DNA of 64,000 nucleotides from Cohnella algarum. Lineage in GTDB: Bacteria > Bacillota > Bacilli > Paenibacillales > Paenibacillaceae. Numbering within the stretch: position 1 is the first letter of the stretch; the number at the start of each line of letters is the position of its first letter. Below the pieces are notes generated by a model, which saw only the letters and a program-made list of their open reading frames with translations, was not told the origin of the DNA and did not search any database. The position numbers and the translations under genes are program-made. The stretch spans positions 2,723,001 through 2,787,000 of the forward strand of contig NZ_JAFHKM010000002.1 in NCBI RefSeq assembly GCF_016937515.1. The letters run 5' to 3'. This document shows positions 54,872 to 64,000 of the stretch, one piece after another.

Positions 54872-56557
54872 ATGGGTGCAAAACGCAAATGGCTGTCCGC
54901 CATTCTCTCGGCGGCGCTTGTCTTCACGCTTGCGGCCTGCTCGGGCGGCAATAACGCCGCAAACGGCGGAGGGGCGGAGGGCTCGGCAAGCGCAAGTCCG
55001 GCCGCAAGCCCGCAGCCGTCCTCCGAAGGGCAACAGCCTGCCGAAGGCGAACCCGCCTGGAAGAAAAACACGTCGCCGATCACGTTCGACTGGTACATCA
55101 ATTTTTCGTGGTTCAGCAAAAAATGGGGCGGCGACGCCACGGCGGAATATATCACGAAAAAAACCGGCGTCAGCCTCAACTTCATCGTCCCGGCCGGCAA
55201 CGAGAACGAGAAGCTGAACACGATGCTCGCGTCCGGCTCGCTGCCCGATTTCATCACGCTCGACTGGAACAACGAAAACGTCAAGAAGATGATCAACGGC
55301 AAGCTGGTGCTCCCGCTGAACGAGCTCGCGGAGCAGTACGACCCGTACTTTTTCAAGGTGACCGACCCGGCAAAGATCGGCTGGTATACGCAGCCCGACG
55401 GGAACGTGTACGGGTATCCGAACGCTTCGTCCTCTCCCGCGGACTATGAAAAATACGGGGAAAACTTCACCTCGAACCAGACGTTCGTCGTGCGCAAGGA
55501 CATGTACGAGGCGCTCGGCAAGCCCGACATGAGCACGCCGGAGGGCTTCCTGAACGCGCTGCAGGCGGCGAAGGAGATGTTCCCGGACGTGGACGGCCAG
55601 CCGCTCATTCCGATCGGCCTGCACGAGTTCAACGATACGGGCAACTACTCGCTGGAGGGCTACCTGCAGAACTTCCTGGCCATCCCGCAGCAGAAGGACG
55701 GAAAGCTTTACGACCGCAGGCAGGATCCGGAATACCTGAAATGGCTGAAAACGTTCCGCAAGGCGAACGAAATGGGGCTGCTGGCAAAGGACATCTTCAT
55801 CGACAAGCGCCCGCAAATGGAAGAGAAAATCGCGCAGGGCCGCTACTTCGCGATGCTGTACCAGCGGACCGACTTCGCCACGCAAAACATCGCGCGCTAC
55901 CAGAACGATCCGAATTCGGCGTACATCGCGATCGACGGGCCGGCGAACGCCGCGAAGGATTTGCCGACCTTGTCCGGTCCCGGCATTTCCGGCTGGACGG
56001 TGACGCTGATTTCGAAGGACGTCAAGGACAAGGAGCGGGCTATCGCCTTCCTAAGTTATCTGATCAGCGAGGAAGGCAACAAGGACTTGTACCTGGGCGA
56101 AAAAGGCGTCACGTACGATACGATCGACGGCAAAGACCAGTTCAAGCCCGAGGCGCTCGAGCTGATGAATACGGACCGGGCGGCGTTCGACCAGCAGTAC
56201 GGAGCTTCCTACACGTACTGGATGCTCATGGACACGAACATGAACCTGCAATGGGCTCCGCCCAGCGTCGATCCCGGCAAGCAGATGGAGGACTGGACGA
56301 AAGGCAAGGCGATCAGCATGTCCGAATTCGACAACCTCGACCCGCCGCCGACGTCCAAAGAAGGCGTATCCAACAGCAAAAACGGCCGCCTCTGGGGAAA
56401 AACGCTGCCGAAGCTGCTGCTCGCCGAAACGGACGAACAATTCGACAGCATCTTCAACGAGTACTTGCAGGACCGGGAAGACCAGGAGGCCATCGAAGCC
56501 TACCGGCAAAAAGCGTACGAGGAAAACCTCAAGAAGCTGGAAGAGATCAACGGCTGA
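54872..56557 (+). CDS. extracellular sugar-binding lipoprotein, LplA/YtcQ-type
   Basis: A 561-residue binding protein with a lipoprotein signal ending in LAACSGG, a Ser/Ala/Pro spacer, and a large periplasmic-binding fold (DWYINFSWFSKKWGGDATAE, FITLDWNNENVKKMINGKLV). The length near 550 is typical of Paenibacillus oligosaccharide binders. The likely ligand is a plant-type polysaccharide fragment, given the GH5 enzyme downstream (inference). The start follows AAAGGGG. Confidence 0.93.
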   Translation: MGAKRKWLSAILSAALVFTLAACSGGNNAANGGGAEGSASASPAASPQPSSEGQQPAEGEPAWKKNTSPITFDWYINFSWFSKKWGGDATAEYITKKTGVSLNFIVPAGNENEKLNTMLASGSLPDFITLDWNNENVKKMINGKLVLPLNELAEQYDPYFFKVTDPAKIGWYTQPDGNVYGYPNASSSPADYEKYGENFTSNQTFVVRKDMYEALGKPDMSTPEGFLNALQAAKEMFPDVDGQPLIPIGLHEFNDTGNYSLEGYLQNFLAIPQQKDGKLYDRRQDPEYLKWLKTFRKANEMGLLAKDIFIDKRPQMEEKIAQGRYFAMLYQRTDFATQNIARYQNDPNSAYIAIDGPANAAKDLPTLSGPGISGWTVTLISKDVKDKERAIAFLSYLISEEGNKDLYLGEKGVTYDTIDGKDQFKPEALELMNTDRAAFDQQYGASYTYWMLMDTNMNLQWAPPSVDPGKQMEDWTKGKAISMSEFDNLDPPPTSKEGVSNSKNGRLWGKTLPKLLLAETDEQFDSIFNEYLQDREDQEAIEAYRQKAYEENLKKLEEING

Positions 56558-56642
56558 CGGAGGGCGGCGGCTGCCGGGCGAAGGTCCGGCAAAGCCCCCG
56601 GCCCCCGGCCGAATCTTTCGGCCGATCCGAATTCGCGAGCCT

Positions 56643-56669
56643 GGCCTCCGCCGCATCCGGCGGGAGGCC
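56643..56669 (+). other. strong hairpin between the binding-protein and kinase genes
   Basis: GGCCTCCGCCG pairs with CGGCGGGAGGCC with one bulge. There is no T run. It could stabilise the transporter mRNA or lower expression of the downstream regulator genes. Confidence 0.5.
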
Positions 56670-56705
56670 GGGCTTCATCCGTGAACAGCGGGAAGGGATG
56701 ACGAC

Positions 56706-58598
56706 GTGGCCAAATCGCAAAGAAAACGAAGCTCGGCGATCCGATCCTTCACGGGCAGCTTGCCTCTTCAGGTCAAGCTGATTTTGTCGTTCGTGCTGAT
56801 CATTTTCATTCCGATTTTGATCTACTCGTGGTTCTTGTTCCGCGGCGTTTCCGACAATGCGATCCGGGATCTCGTCAAAAAAACCGAAAACATTCTCGAT
56901 ATCGAAAAAATCAACATTCAAAACAACGTCGAATTGATGGAATGGACCGGCCAGCTTGCCCTTTCGAACCAGGATATGAAGGATTACCTGCAAATCCGGG
57001 AGGAGACGGACATCGCCTGGCTGCTCGATTTCAAAACGAAAACGTTCGCCGGCTACCAGCATTTTCTGTTCAACAATCCGCGGATCGCGAGCATCCGCCT
57101 GTTTACCGACAACCCGCACGTCAGCGAGTTTTGGCCGGTCGTGCTGAAGGAATCGCGCATTCGCGACCGCAGCTGGTACGGCACGGTTTTGCGGCAAAGG
57201 GGAATCGTTTGGTGGGAAATCCAGCGCGGCGGGGAAATTTTGTCCACCGCGGCGCCGGACGCGTCCGCGGCGACGCCGTACGTGTCGCTGCTCCGGGAGT
57301 TTATGTACCCCGACGACTCGACCCATAACGGCATTTTGGAAGTCAGCATGGAGGTCCGGCATTTTTTTACGAAAACGTTCAGCAGCGTTCAGGAGCCGGG
57401 TTCGCAGCTGCTGGTCGTCGCGCGCGGCGGCGAGGTGTATACCGACGAAAAGGCGGCGGTGTTCCGGAACGCGCCGGCCCGCGAGCTCGTCAAGCGGCTT
57501 GCGCTGACCGACGGGGAAGGCAACGCCAGCGAAACGTTCGATTACGAGGGGCATCCCTACCTGGCGGTTCATTCCTACATTCCCCGGCTGGACGTTCATC
57601 TCGTCAACGTCGTCACCCTGGCCGACACCCTGGCGGACATCCGGCAGACGCGCAGCAACATGACGGTCATCATTCTCGTGCTCGTCGGCGTGCTGTGCAT
57701 CGTTTCCTATTTTATGCATTCGCTCATTCTCAAGCGTCTCCGCGTGCTCCGGGACTCGATGAAAAAAGTGCGCGGCGGCAATTTCAGCCCGGACGTGCCG
57801 GTGTACGGAACCGACGAGGTGGGAGAGCTCGGGCATCACTACCGCCAAATGCTCAAAAAAATCAACGAGCTGATCGCGGAGCAGGTTAACCGCCAGGCGG
57901 CGACCAAGGAAGCGGAGCTGCGTTCGCTCAAAAACCAGATCGATTCCCACTTTTTGTACAACACGCTGGAAAATTTGAAAATGCTGGCGGAGGTCGAAGG
58001 GCAGTACACGATTTCCGATGCGCTCACCTCGCTTGGGGGGATGATGCGCTACAGCCTGCAGTGGACGCGCGACCGCGTTCGCTTGCGGGACGAAATCCAG
58101 CACATTCAGCATTACATGGCGATTATGAACGTCCGCTACGACGGGAAGCTCGAGCTTCGCCTCGACGTCCCGCCGGAGCTTAACGATCAGGAGGTGCTCA
58201 AAATGTCGCTGCAGCCGATCGTCGAAAATGCCGTCAAGCACGGAATGAGCCAGGGGGGCCTGCAGGGGAAGAAGCTGTCGGTATCGCTTTCCGCCGCCGT
58301 CCGGGAAGGCGAATGCGTCGTCGAAATCGCGGACAACGGCTGCGGCATCCCGGAGGACCGGCTTCGCAGGCTGAACAGCATGCTGCGCATGGAGGAGTCT
58401 GACTACCGGGAGCTGCGCGGCCGGCTGGAGCGGGAAGGCCGGGACGGCGGCGGCATCGGCCTGCGCAACGTCGATCATCGGCTCGTCATGAGCTACGGCA
58501 TCGAGTACGGCATCCGCATCGAGAGCGTCGAGGGCAGCTTTACCCGCGTCGTCATGACGCTGCCGCATTTCATGGTGTCGGGAGGCGAGGGAAGATGA
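56706..58598 (+). CDS. YesM-type sensor histidine kinase
   Basis: A 630-residue kinase with two membrane segments (about residues 21-42 and 318-340) around an extracellular dCACHE-like sensor, then a HAMP region and a His_kinase domain. The phosphorylated histidine is in QIDSHFLYNTLENLKML; the usual text is QINPHFLYN. The ATPase has ENAVKHG, IADNGCGIPE and GGIGLRNV. It starts at GTG 56706. Its stop overlaps the response regulator start, so the pair is translationally coupled. Confidence 0.94.
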   Translation: MAKSQRKRSSAIRSFTGSLPLQVKLILSFVLIIFIPILIYSWFLFRGVSDNAIRDLVKKTENILDIEKINIQNNVELMEWTGQLALSNQDMKDYLQIREETDIAWLLDFKTKTFAGYQHFLFNNPRIASIRLFTDNPHVSEFWPVVLKESRIRDRSWYGTVLRQRGIVWWEIQRGGEILSTAAPDASAATPYVSLLREFMYPDDSTHNGILEVSMEVRHFFTKTFSSVQEPGSQLLVVARGGEVYTDEKAAVFRNAPARELVKRLALTDGEGNASETFDYEGHPYLAVHSYIPRLDVHLVNVVTLADTLADIRQTRSNMTVIILVLVGVLCIVSYFMHSLILKRLRVLRDSMKKVRGGNFSPDVPVYGTDEVGELGHHYRQMLKKINELIAEQVNRQAATKEAELRSLKNQIDSHFLYNTLENLKMLAEVEGQYTISDALTSLGGMMRYSLQWTRDRVRLRDEIQHIQHYMAIMNVRYDGKLELRLDVPPELNDQEVLKMSLQPIVENAVKHGMSQGGLQGKKLSVSLSAAVREGECVVEIADNGCGIPEDRLRRLNSMLRMEESDYRELRGRLEREGRDGGGIGLRNVDHRLVMSYGIEYGIRIESVEGSFTRVVMTLPHFMVSGGEGR

Positions 58599-60136
58599 AA
58601 CGGAAATTGCTCATCGCCGACGACGAGCGCAACATTCGGGTCGGCCTTCGGGCGATGATCGAGCGGAAGTTCCCCGGCCGCTACGAGTTCGCGTTCGCGG
58701 AAAACGGAGACGAGGCGCTGGCGCAGCTGTCGGGGGACCGGTTCGAGCTGCTGCTGACCGATATCCGGATGCCCGTCATGGACGGGATCGTGCTGCTGGA
58801 GCAGATGCAGGCGATGGAGGCAAAGCCCGAGGTCGTCATCCTGAGCGGGTACGACGACTTTCCGTACGCGAAGGCGGCGATCCGCTACCAGGCGAAGGAG
58901 TATTTGCTGAAGCCGATCGTGCGCGAGGAGCTGTTCGCGGTCCTGGAACGGCTGGAGGACGAGCTGCGGCGCAAGGGAGAGAAGCGCGCGGACGACACGC
59001 TGCGGCGGACGAGGGAGGTTTCGGATCAGCTCGCCTACGTCCTGCTGCAGGAAAGCGCGGACGAGCGGGAAATCCGGGAGCGGCTGACGCGGGCGGGCCT
59101 CGGCTGGCTGGACGGGGAATACGCGATCGCGCTGGTCAAGGCGGCGGGCGGCGAGACCGACCGGCAGGCGATGCTCGAAGGGCTGGACCGGCTGCTGGAA
59201 GGGGAAGCGGAATGGGGGCGCTGCCAGGACCGGGAAGGGCTGACGGCGGTCGTCGCCAGGGATTCGGCCATTCTGGCGAAGCTGCCGGAAGCGCTGGCCG
59301 CGTTTTCGCCGAATCGTCCCCGGGTCGGGCTGAGCTCGCGGGTTTCGGGGATGGGCCGGCTCCGGCTGGCCTACAGCCAAGCGCGCCAGGCGCTCAAATA
59401 TTACGTGCTTCACGCCGAAGGCGGAGTCGTCGCCTACGATCGCGTCCGCGCGCTCGCTTCGGGCTGCCCCGTGCCGGAGGACGCCATCCGGAAAATATCC
59501 AATTTGATGGGGACCGGCCGGCTTCCGGAAATGAAGCGGCTGCTGCAGCAGGCGCTCGATATCCGGGCGATCTCCCGCTGCGAAATCGGGCTTCTGGAGA
59601 CGATCGGGCGAAAGCTGAACGAAGAGGTGTTCGACCGGGTCTACCGCAGCTACGGCGAGGAATCGATCGAAATTTTGAAGCTGTACAAAAACGCGGGGCA
59701 TTTCGATCATTTCGACTCTTTTCACGATTATTACCGGCACGTCGAGCAGCTGACGGAGCGGCTCGACGAATACGTCAGCCGCGTCCGGGCCGCGCACGCC
59801 GAGCGCAAGGATATGCAGAAGGCGGTCGAGTACATCCACGAGCATTACCGGCAGGACGTGAACATGGCCGTCGTGTCCAACTATGTCTCGCTGAATTACA
59901 CCTATTTCAGCCAGGCGTTCAAGGAGCATACCGGCGAAAGCTTCTCCTCCTATTTGCGCAAGGTCAGGCTGGCCAAGGCGAAGGAGCTGCTGGAGGGGAC
60001 GGATCTCAAAGTATACGAAATCAGCTCGCAGGCGGGGTTCGAGAGCGTCAAGCATTTTACCCGGCTGTTCAAGGAAGCGGAGGGCGTGTCGCCGCTCGAA
60101 TACCGGAGCGCCCGGCGGGTCCGGGAGCCGAAGTAA
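58595..60136 (+). CDS. YesN-type AraC family response regulator
   Basis: A 513-residue regulator with an N-terminal receiver domain (acidic pocket ADDERN; phosphorylated aspartate in LLLTDIRMPVMDG; lysine in LLKPIV), a long middle region and a C-terminal AraC domain. The DNA-binding part has two helix-turn-helix motifs (VSNYVSLNYTYFSQAFKEHT and ISSQAGFESVKHFTRLFKEA). It probably activates the sugar importer and the GH5 gene in response to the YesM-type kinase. Confidence 0.95.
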   Translation: MKRKLLIADDERNIRVGLRAMIERKFPGRYEFAFAENGDEALAQLSGDRFELLLTDIRMPVMDGIVLLEQMQAMEAKPEVVILSGYDDFPYAKAAIRYQAKEYLLKPIVREELFAVLERLEDELRRKGEKRADDTLRRTREVSDQLAYVLLQESADEREIRERLTRAGLGWLDGEYAIALVKAAGGETDRQAMLEGLDRLLEGEAEWGRCQDREGLTAVVARDSAILAKLPEALAAFSPNRPRVGLSSRVSGMGRLRLAYSQARQALKYYVLHAEGGVVAYDRVRALASGCPVPEDAIRKISNLMGTGRLPEMKRLLQQALDIRAISRCEIGLLETIGRKLNEEVFDRVYRSYGEESIEILKLYKNAGHFDHFDSFHDYYRHVEQLTERLDEYVSRVRAAHAERKDMQKAVEYIHEHYRQDVNMAVVSNYVSLNYTYFSQAFKEHTGESFSSYLRKVRLAKAKELLEGTDLKVYEISSQAGFESVKHFTRLFKEAEGVSPLEYRSARRVREPK

Positions 60137-60148
60137 GCGGAGCCCGGA

Positions 60149-60202
60149 AGCGAAGCGTAGACCGGCAGCGAAACGTAGACCGGCAGCGAAGCGGAGCCCG
60201 GC
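60149..60202. repeat. 18-bp tandem repeat, three copies
   Basis: AGCGAA(G/A)CG(T/G)AG(A/C)CCGGC repeats at 60149, 60167 and 60185, between the regulator and GH5 genes. Confidence 0.75.
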
Positions 60203-60253
60203 GCGGAAGCCGGATCGGGCCGGAGCGGGGGAAGTTTCAAGGAGGGAGCGAGG

Positions 60254-61906
60254 TTGACGGATATGAACCGTTCGGAAGTGGAAGGCTGGGTACGGGCCGA
60301 AGGCACGAGGCTCGTCAACGGCCGCGGGGACAATTTGCTGCTGCGGGGAGTAGGGCTGGGCAGCTGGCTGCTTCCCGAGGGCTATATGTGGAAGCTGCCG
60401 GAAGCGGGCGACCGGCCGCGGCGGATCGAGCGACTGGTCGAGGACCTGATCGGCGCGGACGCGGCGGCGGCGTTCTGGACGTCATACCGGGAGCGGTACG
60501 TCGCCGAAGCCGATATCAGGCGGATCGCGGAGGAAGGCTTCAATTCGGTGCGGGTGCCGTTCAATGCGCGAATGCTGCTGGAAGGGGAGACGAACGCGCG
60601 GGGCTACAACGAAACGGCGCTCGGCTGGCTGGACCGGGTCGTCGAATGGTGCCGGAGATGGAAGCTGTACGTCATTCTCGACATGCACGGCGCGCCGGGC
60701 GGGCAGACGGGGGCGAACATCGACGACTCCGAGCGCGACGTGCCGGAGCTGTTCGTCCGGGAGGAAAACCGCCGGGCGGCCGTCGACATGTGGCGGATGC
60801 TCGCGGAGCGCTACCGGGACGAATGGATCGTGGCGGGCTACGATTTGCTGAACGAGCCCCTGCCCGATTATCACGGAGCGTACAACGATCAGGTCGAGCC
60901 GCTGTACCGGGACATGATCCGGGCGATCCGCGAGGTGGACGACCGGCATCTCGTCATTTTAGAGGGCGTGCATTGGGCCACGGATTTTTCCGTGTTTACG
61001 GAGCCGCTGGACGGCAATGTTCTGTACCAGTTTCATAAATATTGGAACAATCCGGATACGGAAAGCATTCGGCGCTACCTGGATTTCAGGGACCGATGGA
61101 ACGTTCCCGTCTTTATGGGGGAGGGCGGGGAGAACGATCTCGACTGGTACGCCGGCGCCTTCCGGCTGTTCGAGGATCACGGCATCGGCTGGAATTTCTG
61201 GACGTGGAAGAAGATGGATACGACGAATTCTCCGTGCTCGATCCGCCGGCCGGACGGCTGGGAGGAGCTGGCCGCGTTCCTGGAAGGCGGAAAGCGCCCG
61301 GACCGCGAGCGCGCGCTTCGGATTTTCGGGCAGTATTTGGAGCATCTGCCGCTCGAAGTCTGCGACTACCGGCCCGAAGTGATCCGGGCCTTGTTCCGCC
61401 GGCTGCCGGTCCGCATTCCCGCCGTTCATTACGGCTATGGCGTGGACGGTTTCGGCGTCGCGAAGAAATGCGGCTGGACGACCGGGTACCGCGGCGGCGA
61501 CGGCGTCGAAATTCGCCATGCGGACGACGGAAGGCCGCAGCGCCCGCCTGCGGAAGCGGGCTGGCACCGCTGGAACCCGGACGACAAGCTGTGCGTGCAG
61601 CTTGCCCCCGGCGACCGGCTGGCTTACGATTTCACGGCGGCCGCGGGGGAAGCCGGGCGATATCGGCTCCGGCTGCGGATGAGCGCTCCCGAAGGGGCGG
61701 CTTCGGTCGAAGCGACGCTGGACGGGGAGCGGATCGGGGAGGCGCGCGCGGCGCGTGCCGATTGGGAGACGGTCGGGCTCGGCGGCGAGCTTCCGCCTCT
61801 GGCGGGCGGCGCGCACCGGATCGCGCTGACGGCGCGAGAGGCTCCGGTCCGTCTCGAGGCGCTGCTCTTTCACCCGGCGGTGGAGGATGCCGGGGACGCG
61901 CCTTGA
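60254..61906 (+). CDS. glycoside hydrolase family 5-type enzyme with C-terminal beta-sandwich
   Basis: A 550-residue enzyme. Residues about 10-340 form a GH5 TIM barrel with the acid/base Glu201 in YDLLNEPL and the nucleophile Glu290 in PVFMGEGGEN. VILDMHGAPGG is a hallmark of cellulase/exo-glucanase-like members. The last 125 residues are beta-rich with a carbohydrate-binding flavour (LAPGDRLAYDFTAAAGEAGR). No signal peptide is present, so it likely cuts imported oligosaccharides inside the cell. TTG 60254 is chosen because AAGGAGGG lies 7 bp upstream; ATG 60263 is the alternative. Confidence 0.88.
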   Translation: MTDMNRSEVEGWVRAEGTRLVNGRGDNLLLRGVGLGSWLLPEGYMWKLPEAGDRPRRIERLVEDLIGADAAAAFWTSYRERYVAEADIRRIAEEGFNSVRVPFNARMLLEGETNARGYNETALGWLDRVVEWCRRWKLYVILDMHGAPGGQTGANIDDSERDVPELFVREENRRAAVDMWRMLAERYRDEWIVAGYDLLNEPLPDYHGAYNDQVEPLYRDMIRAIREVDDRHLVILEGVHWATDFSVFTEPLDGNVLYQFHKYWNNPDTESIRRYLDFRDRWNVPVFMGEGGENDLDWYAGAFRLFEDHGIGWNFWTWKKMDTTNSPCSIRRPDGWEELAAFLEGGKRPDRERALRIFGQYLEHLPLEVCDYRPEVIRALFRRLPVRIPAVHYGYGVDGFGVAKKCGWTTGYRGGDGVEIRHADDGRPQRPPAEAGWHRWNPDDKLCVQLAPGDRLAYDFTAAAGEAGRYRLRLRMSAPEGAASVEATLDGERIGEARAARADWETVGLGGELPPLAGGAHRIALTAREAPVRLEALLFHPAVEDAGDAP

Positions 61907-61932
61907 CGCTCTCTTGCGGGCAAAGCTATAAT
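61903..61932 (+). promoter_or_regulatory. guaA promoter
   Basis: TTGACG (61903-61908) and a perfect TATAAT (61927-61932) are 18 bp apart. The -35 overlaps the stop codon of the GH5 gene. The transcript would start near 61939. Confidence 0.75.
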
Positions 61933-61968
61933 TACTTCAATCGAAAACATGTATCCCGCGAATCGTCG

Positions 61969-62025
61969 AATCGCCCGAATCACCGGGGCTTGGCTTTCCG
62001 AGCGAAGCGTTCCGGTCGGGCGATT
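61969..62025 (+). promoter_or_regulatory. leader hairpin before guaA
   Basis: AATCGCCCGA pairs perfectly with TCGGGCGATT (10 bp), with an inner CCGG/CCGG stem. It is followed by TTAGATTT, a weak T run. It may act as an attenuator or stabiliser. It does not match the purine riboswitch as I know it. Confidence 0.5.
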
Positions 62026-62057
62026 TAGATTTGCCTTCAGGAGGCCCGGTTAACCCA

Positions 62058-63599
62058 GTGGACAAAAAAGCGCACGAACTGATCGTCGTCATCGACTTCG
62101 GCGGTCAATACAACCAGCTTATCGCCCGCCGTATCCGCGATCTCGGCGTTTACAGCGAATTGCTTCCTTACAACACTCCCGCAGCGAAAATCCGCGAGCT
62201 GAATCCGAAGGGCATCGTCTTCTCCGGCGGACCGGCAAGCGTTTATGCCGAAGGAGCGCCGACGGTCGACCCCGGCGTCTACGACCTCGGCGTGCCGATT
62301 CTCGGCATCTGCTACGGCATGCAGCTCATTACGCACCAGCAGGGCGGCAAGGTCGAACCGGCGAGCAAGCGCGAATACGGCAAATCGGACGTCGATTTCC
62401 AGACGGATTGCGAGCTCATTTACGACCTGGACAGCCGCCAGACCGTCTGGATGAGCCACGGCGACCACGTGACCGAGCTGCCGCAAGGCTTCACCGTCGA
62501 CGCGAGCACGCCGCACGCGCCGGTCGCGGCCATGAGCGACCGCGCTCGCGGACTCTATGCGGTGCAATTCCATCCCGAAGTTCGTCATTCGGTCAAAGGG
62601 AACGAGATGATTCGCAACTTCCTGTACCGGGTTTGCAAATGCAAAGGCGACTGGAGCATGGAATCGTTCATCGAGGACATGATCAAGGACATCCGCCAAG
62701 AGGTCGGCGATCAGAAGGTGCTGTGCGCGCTGTCCGGCGGCGTCGATTCTTCCGTCGTGGCCGCGCTCATTCACCGGGCGATCGGCGATCAGCTCACGTG
62801 CATGTTCATCGACCACGGCCTGCTGCGCAAGGGCGAGGCGGAGAGCGTCATGGACACGTTCGTCGGCAAGTTCGACATGAACGTCGTCAAGATCGACGCG
62901 AGCGAGCGCTTCCTCGGCAAGCTGCGCGGCGTGGACGATCCGGAGCAAAAACGGAAAATCATCGGCAACGAGTTTATCCGCGTGTTCGAAGAGGAATCCG
63001 CGAAGTTCGACGACTTCGCTTTTCTGGCGCAGGGCACGCTGTACACCGACATCGTCGAGAGCGGCACCGCGACGGCGCAAACGATCAAGTCGCACCACAA
63101 CGTCGGCGGTTTGCCGGAAGACATGAAGTTCCAGCTGGTCGAGCCGCTCAAGGCGCTGTTCAAGGACGAAGTGCGCAAGGTCGGCGAAGAGCTCGGCTTG
63201 CCGGACGCCATCGTTTGGCGCCAGCCGTTCCCGGGACCGGGGCTGGCCATCCGCGTGCTCGGCGAAGTCACCGAGGACAAGCTGGAGATCGTGCGCGAGT
63301 CCGACGCGATTTTGCGCGACGAAATCGCCAAAGCGGGCCTCGACCGGGAAATTTGGCAGTACTTTACGGCGCTGCCGAACATGAAGAGCGTCGGCGTCAT
63401 GGGCGACGGCCGGACGTATTCGTACACGGTCGGCATCCGCGCCGTCACGTCGATCGACGGCATGACGGCAGACTGGGCGCGCATCCCATGGGACGTGCTG
63501 GAGAAAATTTCGGTGCGCATCGTCAACGAAGTGCAAAACGTGAACCGGATCGTCTACGACATCACCTCGAAGCCGCCGGCCACGATCGAGTGGGAATAG
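62058..63599 (+). CDS. guaA: GMP synthase (glutamine-hydrolysing)
   Basis: GuaA makes GMP from XMP with ATP and glutamine. The 513-residue protein has an N-terminal class I glutamine amidotransferase domain (nucleophile cysteine in GICYGMQL; histidine-glutamate in QFHPEVRHS), an ATP pyrophosphatase domain (LSGGVDSSV) and a dimerisation domain ending in [14 protein letters not shown] 62058 gives the usual family length; GGAGG lies 13 bp upstream. The alternative TTG 62031 lacks a site. It has its own promoter and terminator. Confidence 0.97.
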   Translation: MDKKAHELIVVIDFGGQYNQLIARRIRDLGVYSELLPYNTPAAKIRELNPKGIVFSGGPASVYAEGAPTVDPGVYDLGVPILGICYGMQLITHQQGGKVEPASKREYGKSDVDFQTDCELIYDLDSRQTVWMSHGDHVTELPQGFTVDASTPHAPVAAMSDRARGLYAVQFHPEVRHSVKGNEMIRNFLYRVCKCKGDWSMESFIEDMIKDIRQEVGDQKVLCALSGGVDSSVVAALIHRAIGDQLTCMFIDHGLLRKGEAESVMDTFVGKFDMNVVKIDASERFLGKLRGVDDPEQKRKIIGNEFIRVFEEESAKFDDFAFLAQGTLYTDIVESGTATAQTIKSHHNVGGLPEDMKFQLVEPLKALFKDEVRKVGEELGLPDAIVWRQPFPGPGLAIRVLGEVTEDKLEIVRESDAILRDEIAKAGLDREIWQYFTALPNMKSVGVMGDGRTYSYTVGIRAVTSIDGMTADWARIPWDVLEKISVRIVNEVQNVNRIVYDITSKPPATIEWE

Positions 63600-63611
63600 G
63601 CTGCATGCGAT

Positions 63612-63655
63612 AACGGTCAAATCGGAGAGTGCGAGACTCCGATTTGACCGTTTTT
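63612..63655 (+). terminator. intrinsic terminator after guaA
   Basis: AACGGTCAAATCGGAG pairs with CTCCGATTTGACCGTT, a perfect 16-bp stem followed by T residues. Confidence 0.95.
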
Positions 63656-63734
63656 CATATCGGAAAGTGTAAGTTCTTCACCTTACGAAAGAGTTTAGGG
63701 GAAAATTAGGGGAGGAGGAGGTCTCGCAAGGAGC

Positions 63735-63925
63735 CTATGTTGGAATTTGTCCAATCTAGGGAGCGGAAAACGGGGAAAACGTTGCCTAGAGTGGATTTTA
63801 TCCAACGAGAAACTTGGAATTTGGGCGAAAACGCGGAAAAGGCCTCGCCAGATTGGACAAAATCCAACAAAGATGACGTGTTTGGTGAAAAAAGCGGTTT
63901 TGATTGGACAAAATCCAACCAAGCT
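63735..63925. repeat. second short-dyad repeat family, locus D
   Basis: Four dyads of the form TTGGA-N5-TCCAA lie at 63740-63754, 63791-63805 (outer pair lost), 63853-63867 and 63904-63918, with spacings of 51, 62 and 51 bp. The sequence differs from the 52/104-bp family but the layout is alike. No supported gene lies between the guaA terminator and the window end. Confidence 0.75.
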
Positions 63926-64000
63926 TTGCCGACCCAGTGTCATCCCGCTCAACCTTGCTCAACCCTGGCCAATCCTGCGTACCCCTCGTGTTTTTCTCAG

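Noticed and set aside
61933..62057. A purine riboswitch before guaA
   Set aside because: The conserved three-way junction and loop sequences are not visible; only a long single stem is seen.
62037..63620. A 527-residue minus-strand frame
   Set aside because: It is antisense to guaA, which is certain.

Overview
The window looks like chromosome of a high-GC, endospore-lineage Firmicute of the Paenibacillaceae (Paenibacillus/Cohnella-like). This is inferred from gene families and has not been checked by a search. The pointers are an Fnr with Bacillus-type C-terminal cysteines, YneF, a SepM/YlbL-type protease, an Amidase_6 protein, YesM/YesN and LplABC-type sugar loci, lipoprotein solute-binding proteins, strong GGAGG ribosome sites, frequent GTG/TTG starts and many intrinsic terminators. 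No tRNA, rRNA, CRISPR array or prophage was seen.

Layout. 1-2.1 kb: HD-GYP protein, yneF, folE. 2.4-10.8 kb: a GNAT enzyme, then an anaerobic block of fnr (minus strand) facing a MobA-like gene, adhE, pflB and pflA. Two Fnr-type boxes lie at class II positions in front of the MobA-like gene and adhE. 11-28.7 kb: mostly single housekeeping genes: a Gfo/Idh oxidoreductase, a methyltransferase, a coiled-coil protein, an N-terminally extended superoxide dismutase, an alpha/beta hydrolase, an IclR regulator, a PDZ-S16 protease, aconitase, an amidase-like protein, ddl, uvsE, a TauE-type permease, an inositol-phosphatase and a LysR regulator. 28.8-33.7 kb: a binding-protein ABC importer operon ending in a metallophosphoesterase. 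34-42 kb: hemL, an LCP protein, an ABC-2 exporter, a small winged-helix/nuclease-like pair, bcp and a YlmA-like ATPase. 42-49.1 kb: a maltose-type ABC importer with its own LacI regulator and two paralogous esterases. 52.8-61.9 kb: LplB/LplC/LplA-type importer, YesM/YesN two-component system and a cytoplasmic GH5 glycosidase. 62-63.7 kb: guaA.

The most unusual feature is a dispersed tandem-repeat family at 2.1, 33.7 and 49.3-52.7 kb. It has a 104-105 bp period built from two diverged 52-bp half-units, each with a TGAGT...TGACTCA-like dyad. A second, unrelated-sequence family with the same short-dyad layout follows guaA. All four arrays begin a short distance downstream of an intrinsic terminator. 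The largest, about nine units, is split by a complete IS66-family element (49828-52282) with clear terminal inverted repeats and an exact 8-bp target duplication, so the array existed before the insertion.

Two genes (an ABC ATPase at 31.7 kb and an esterase at 48.0 kb) carry single-base losses in short homopolymers that break otherwise well-conserved reading frames. These may be assembly errors. Other regulatory predictions are paired LacI operators in front of the maltose operon, an identical GTTTCA-N5-TGAAAC dyad at iclR and acnA, a LysR-type dyad before the 28.8-kb importer, and a leader hairpin at guaA.
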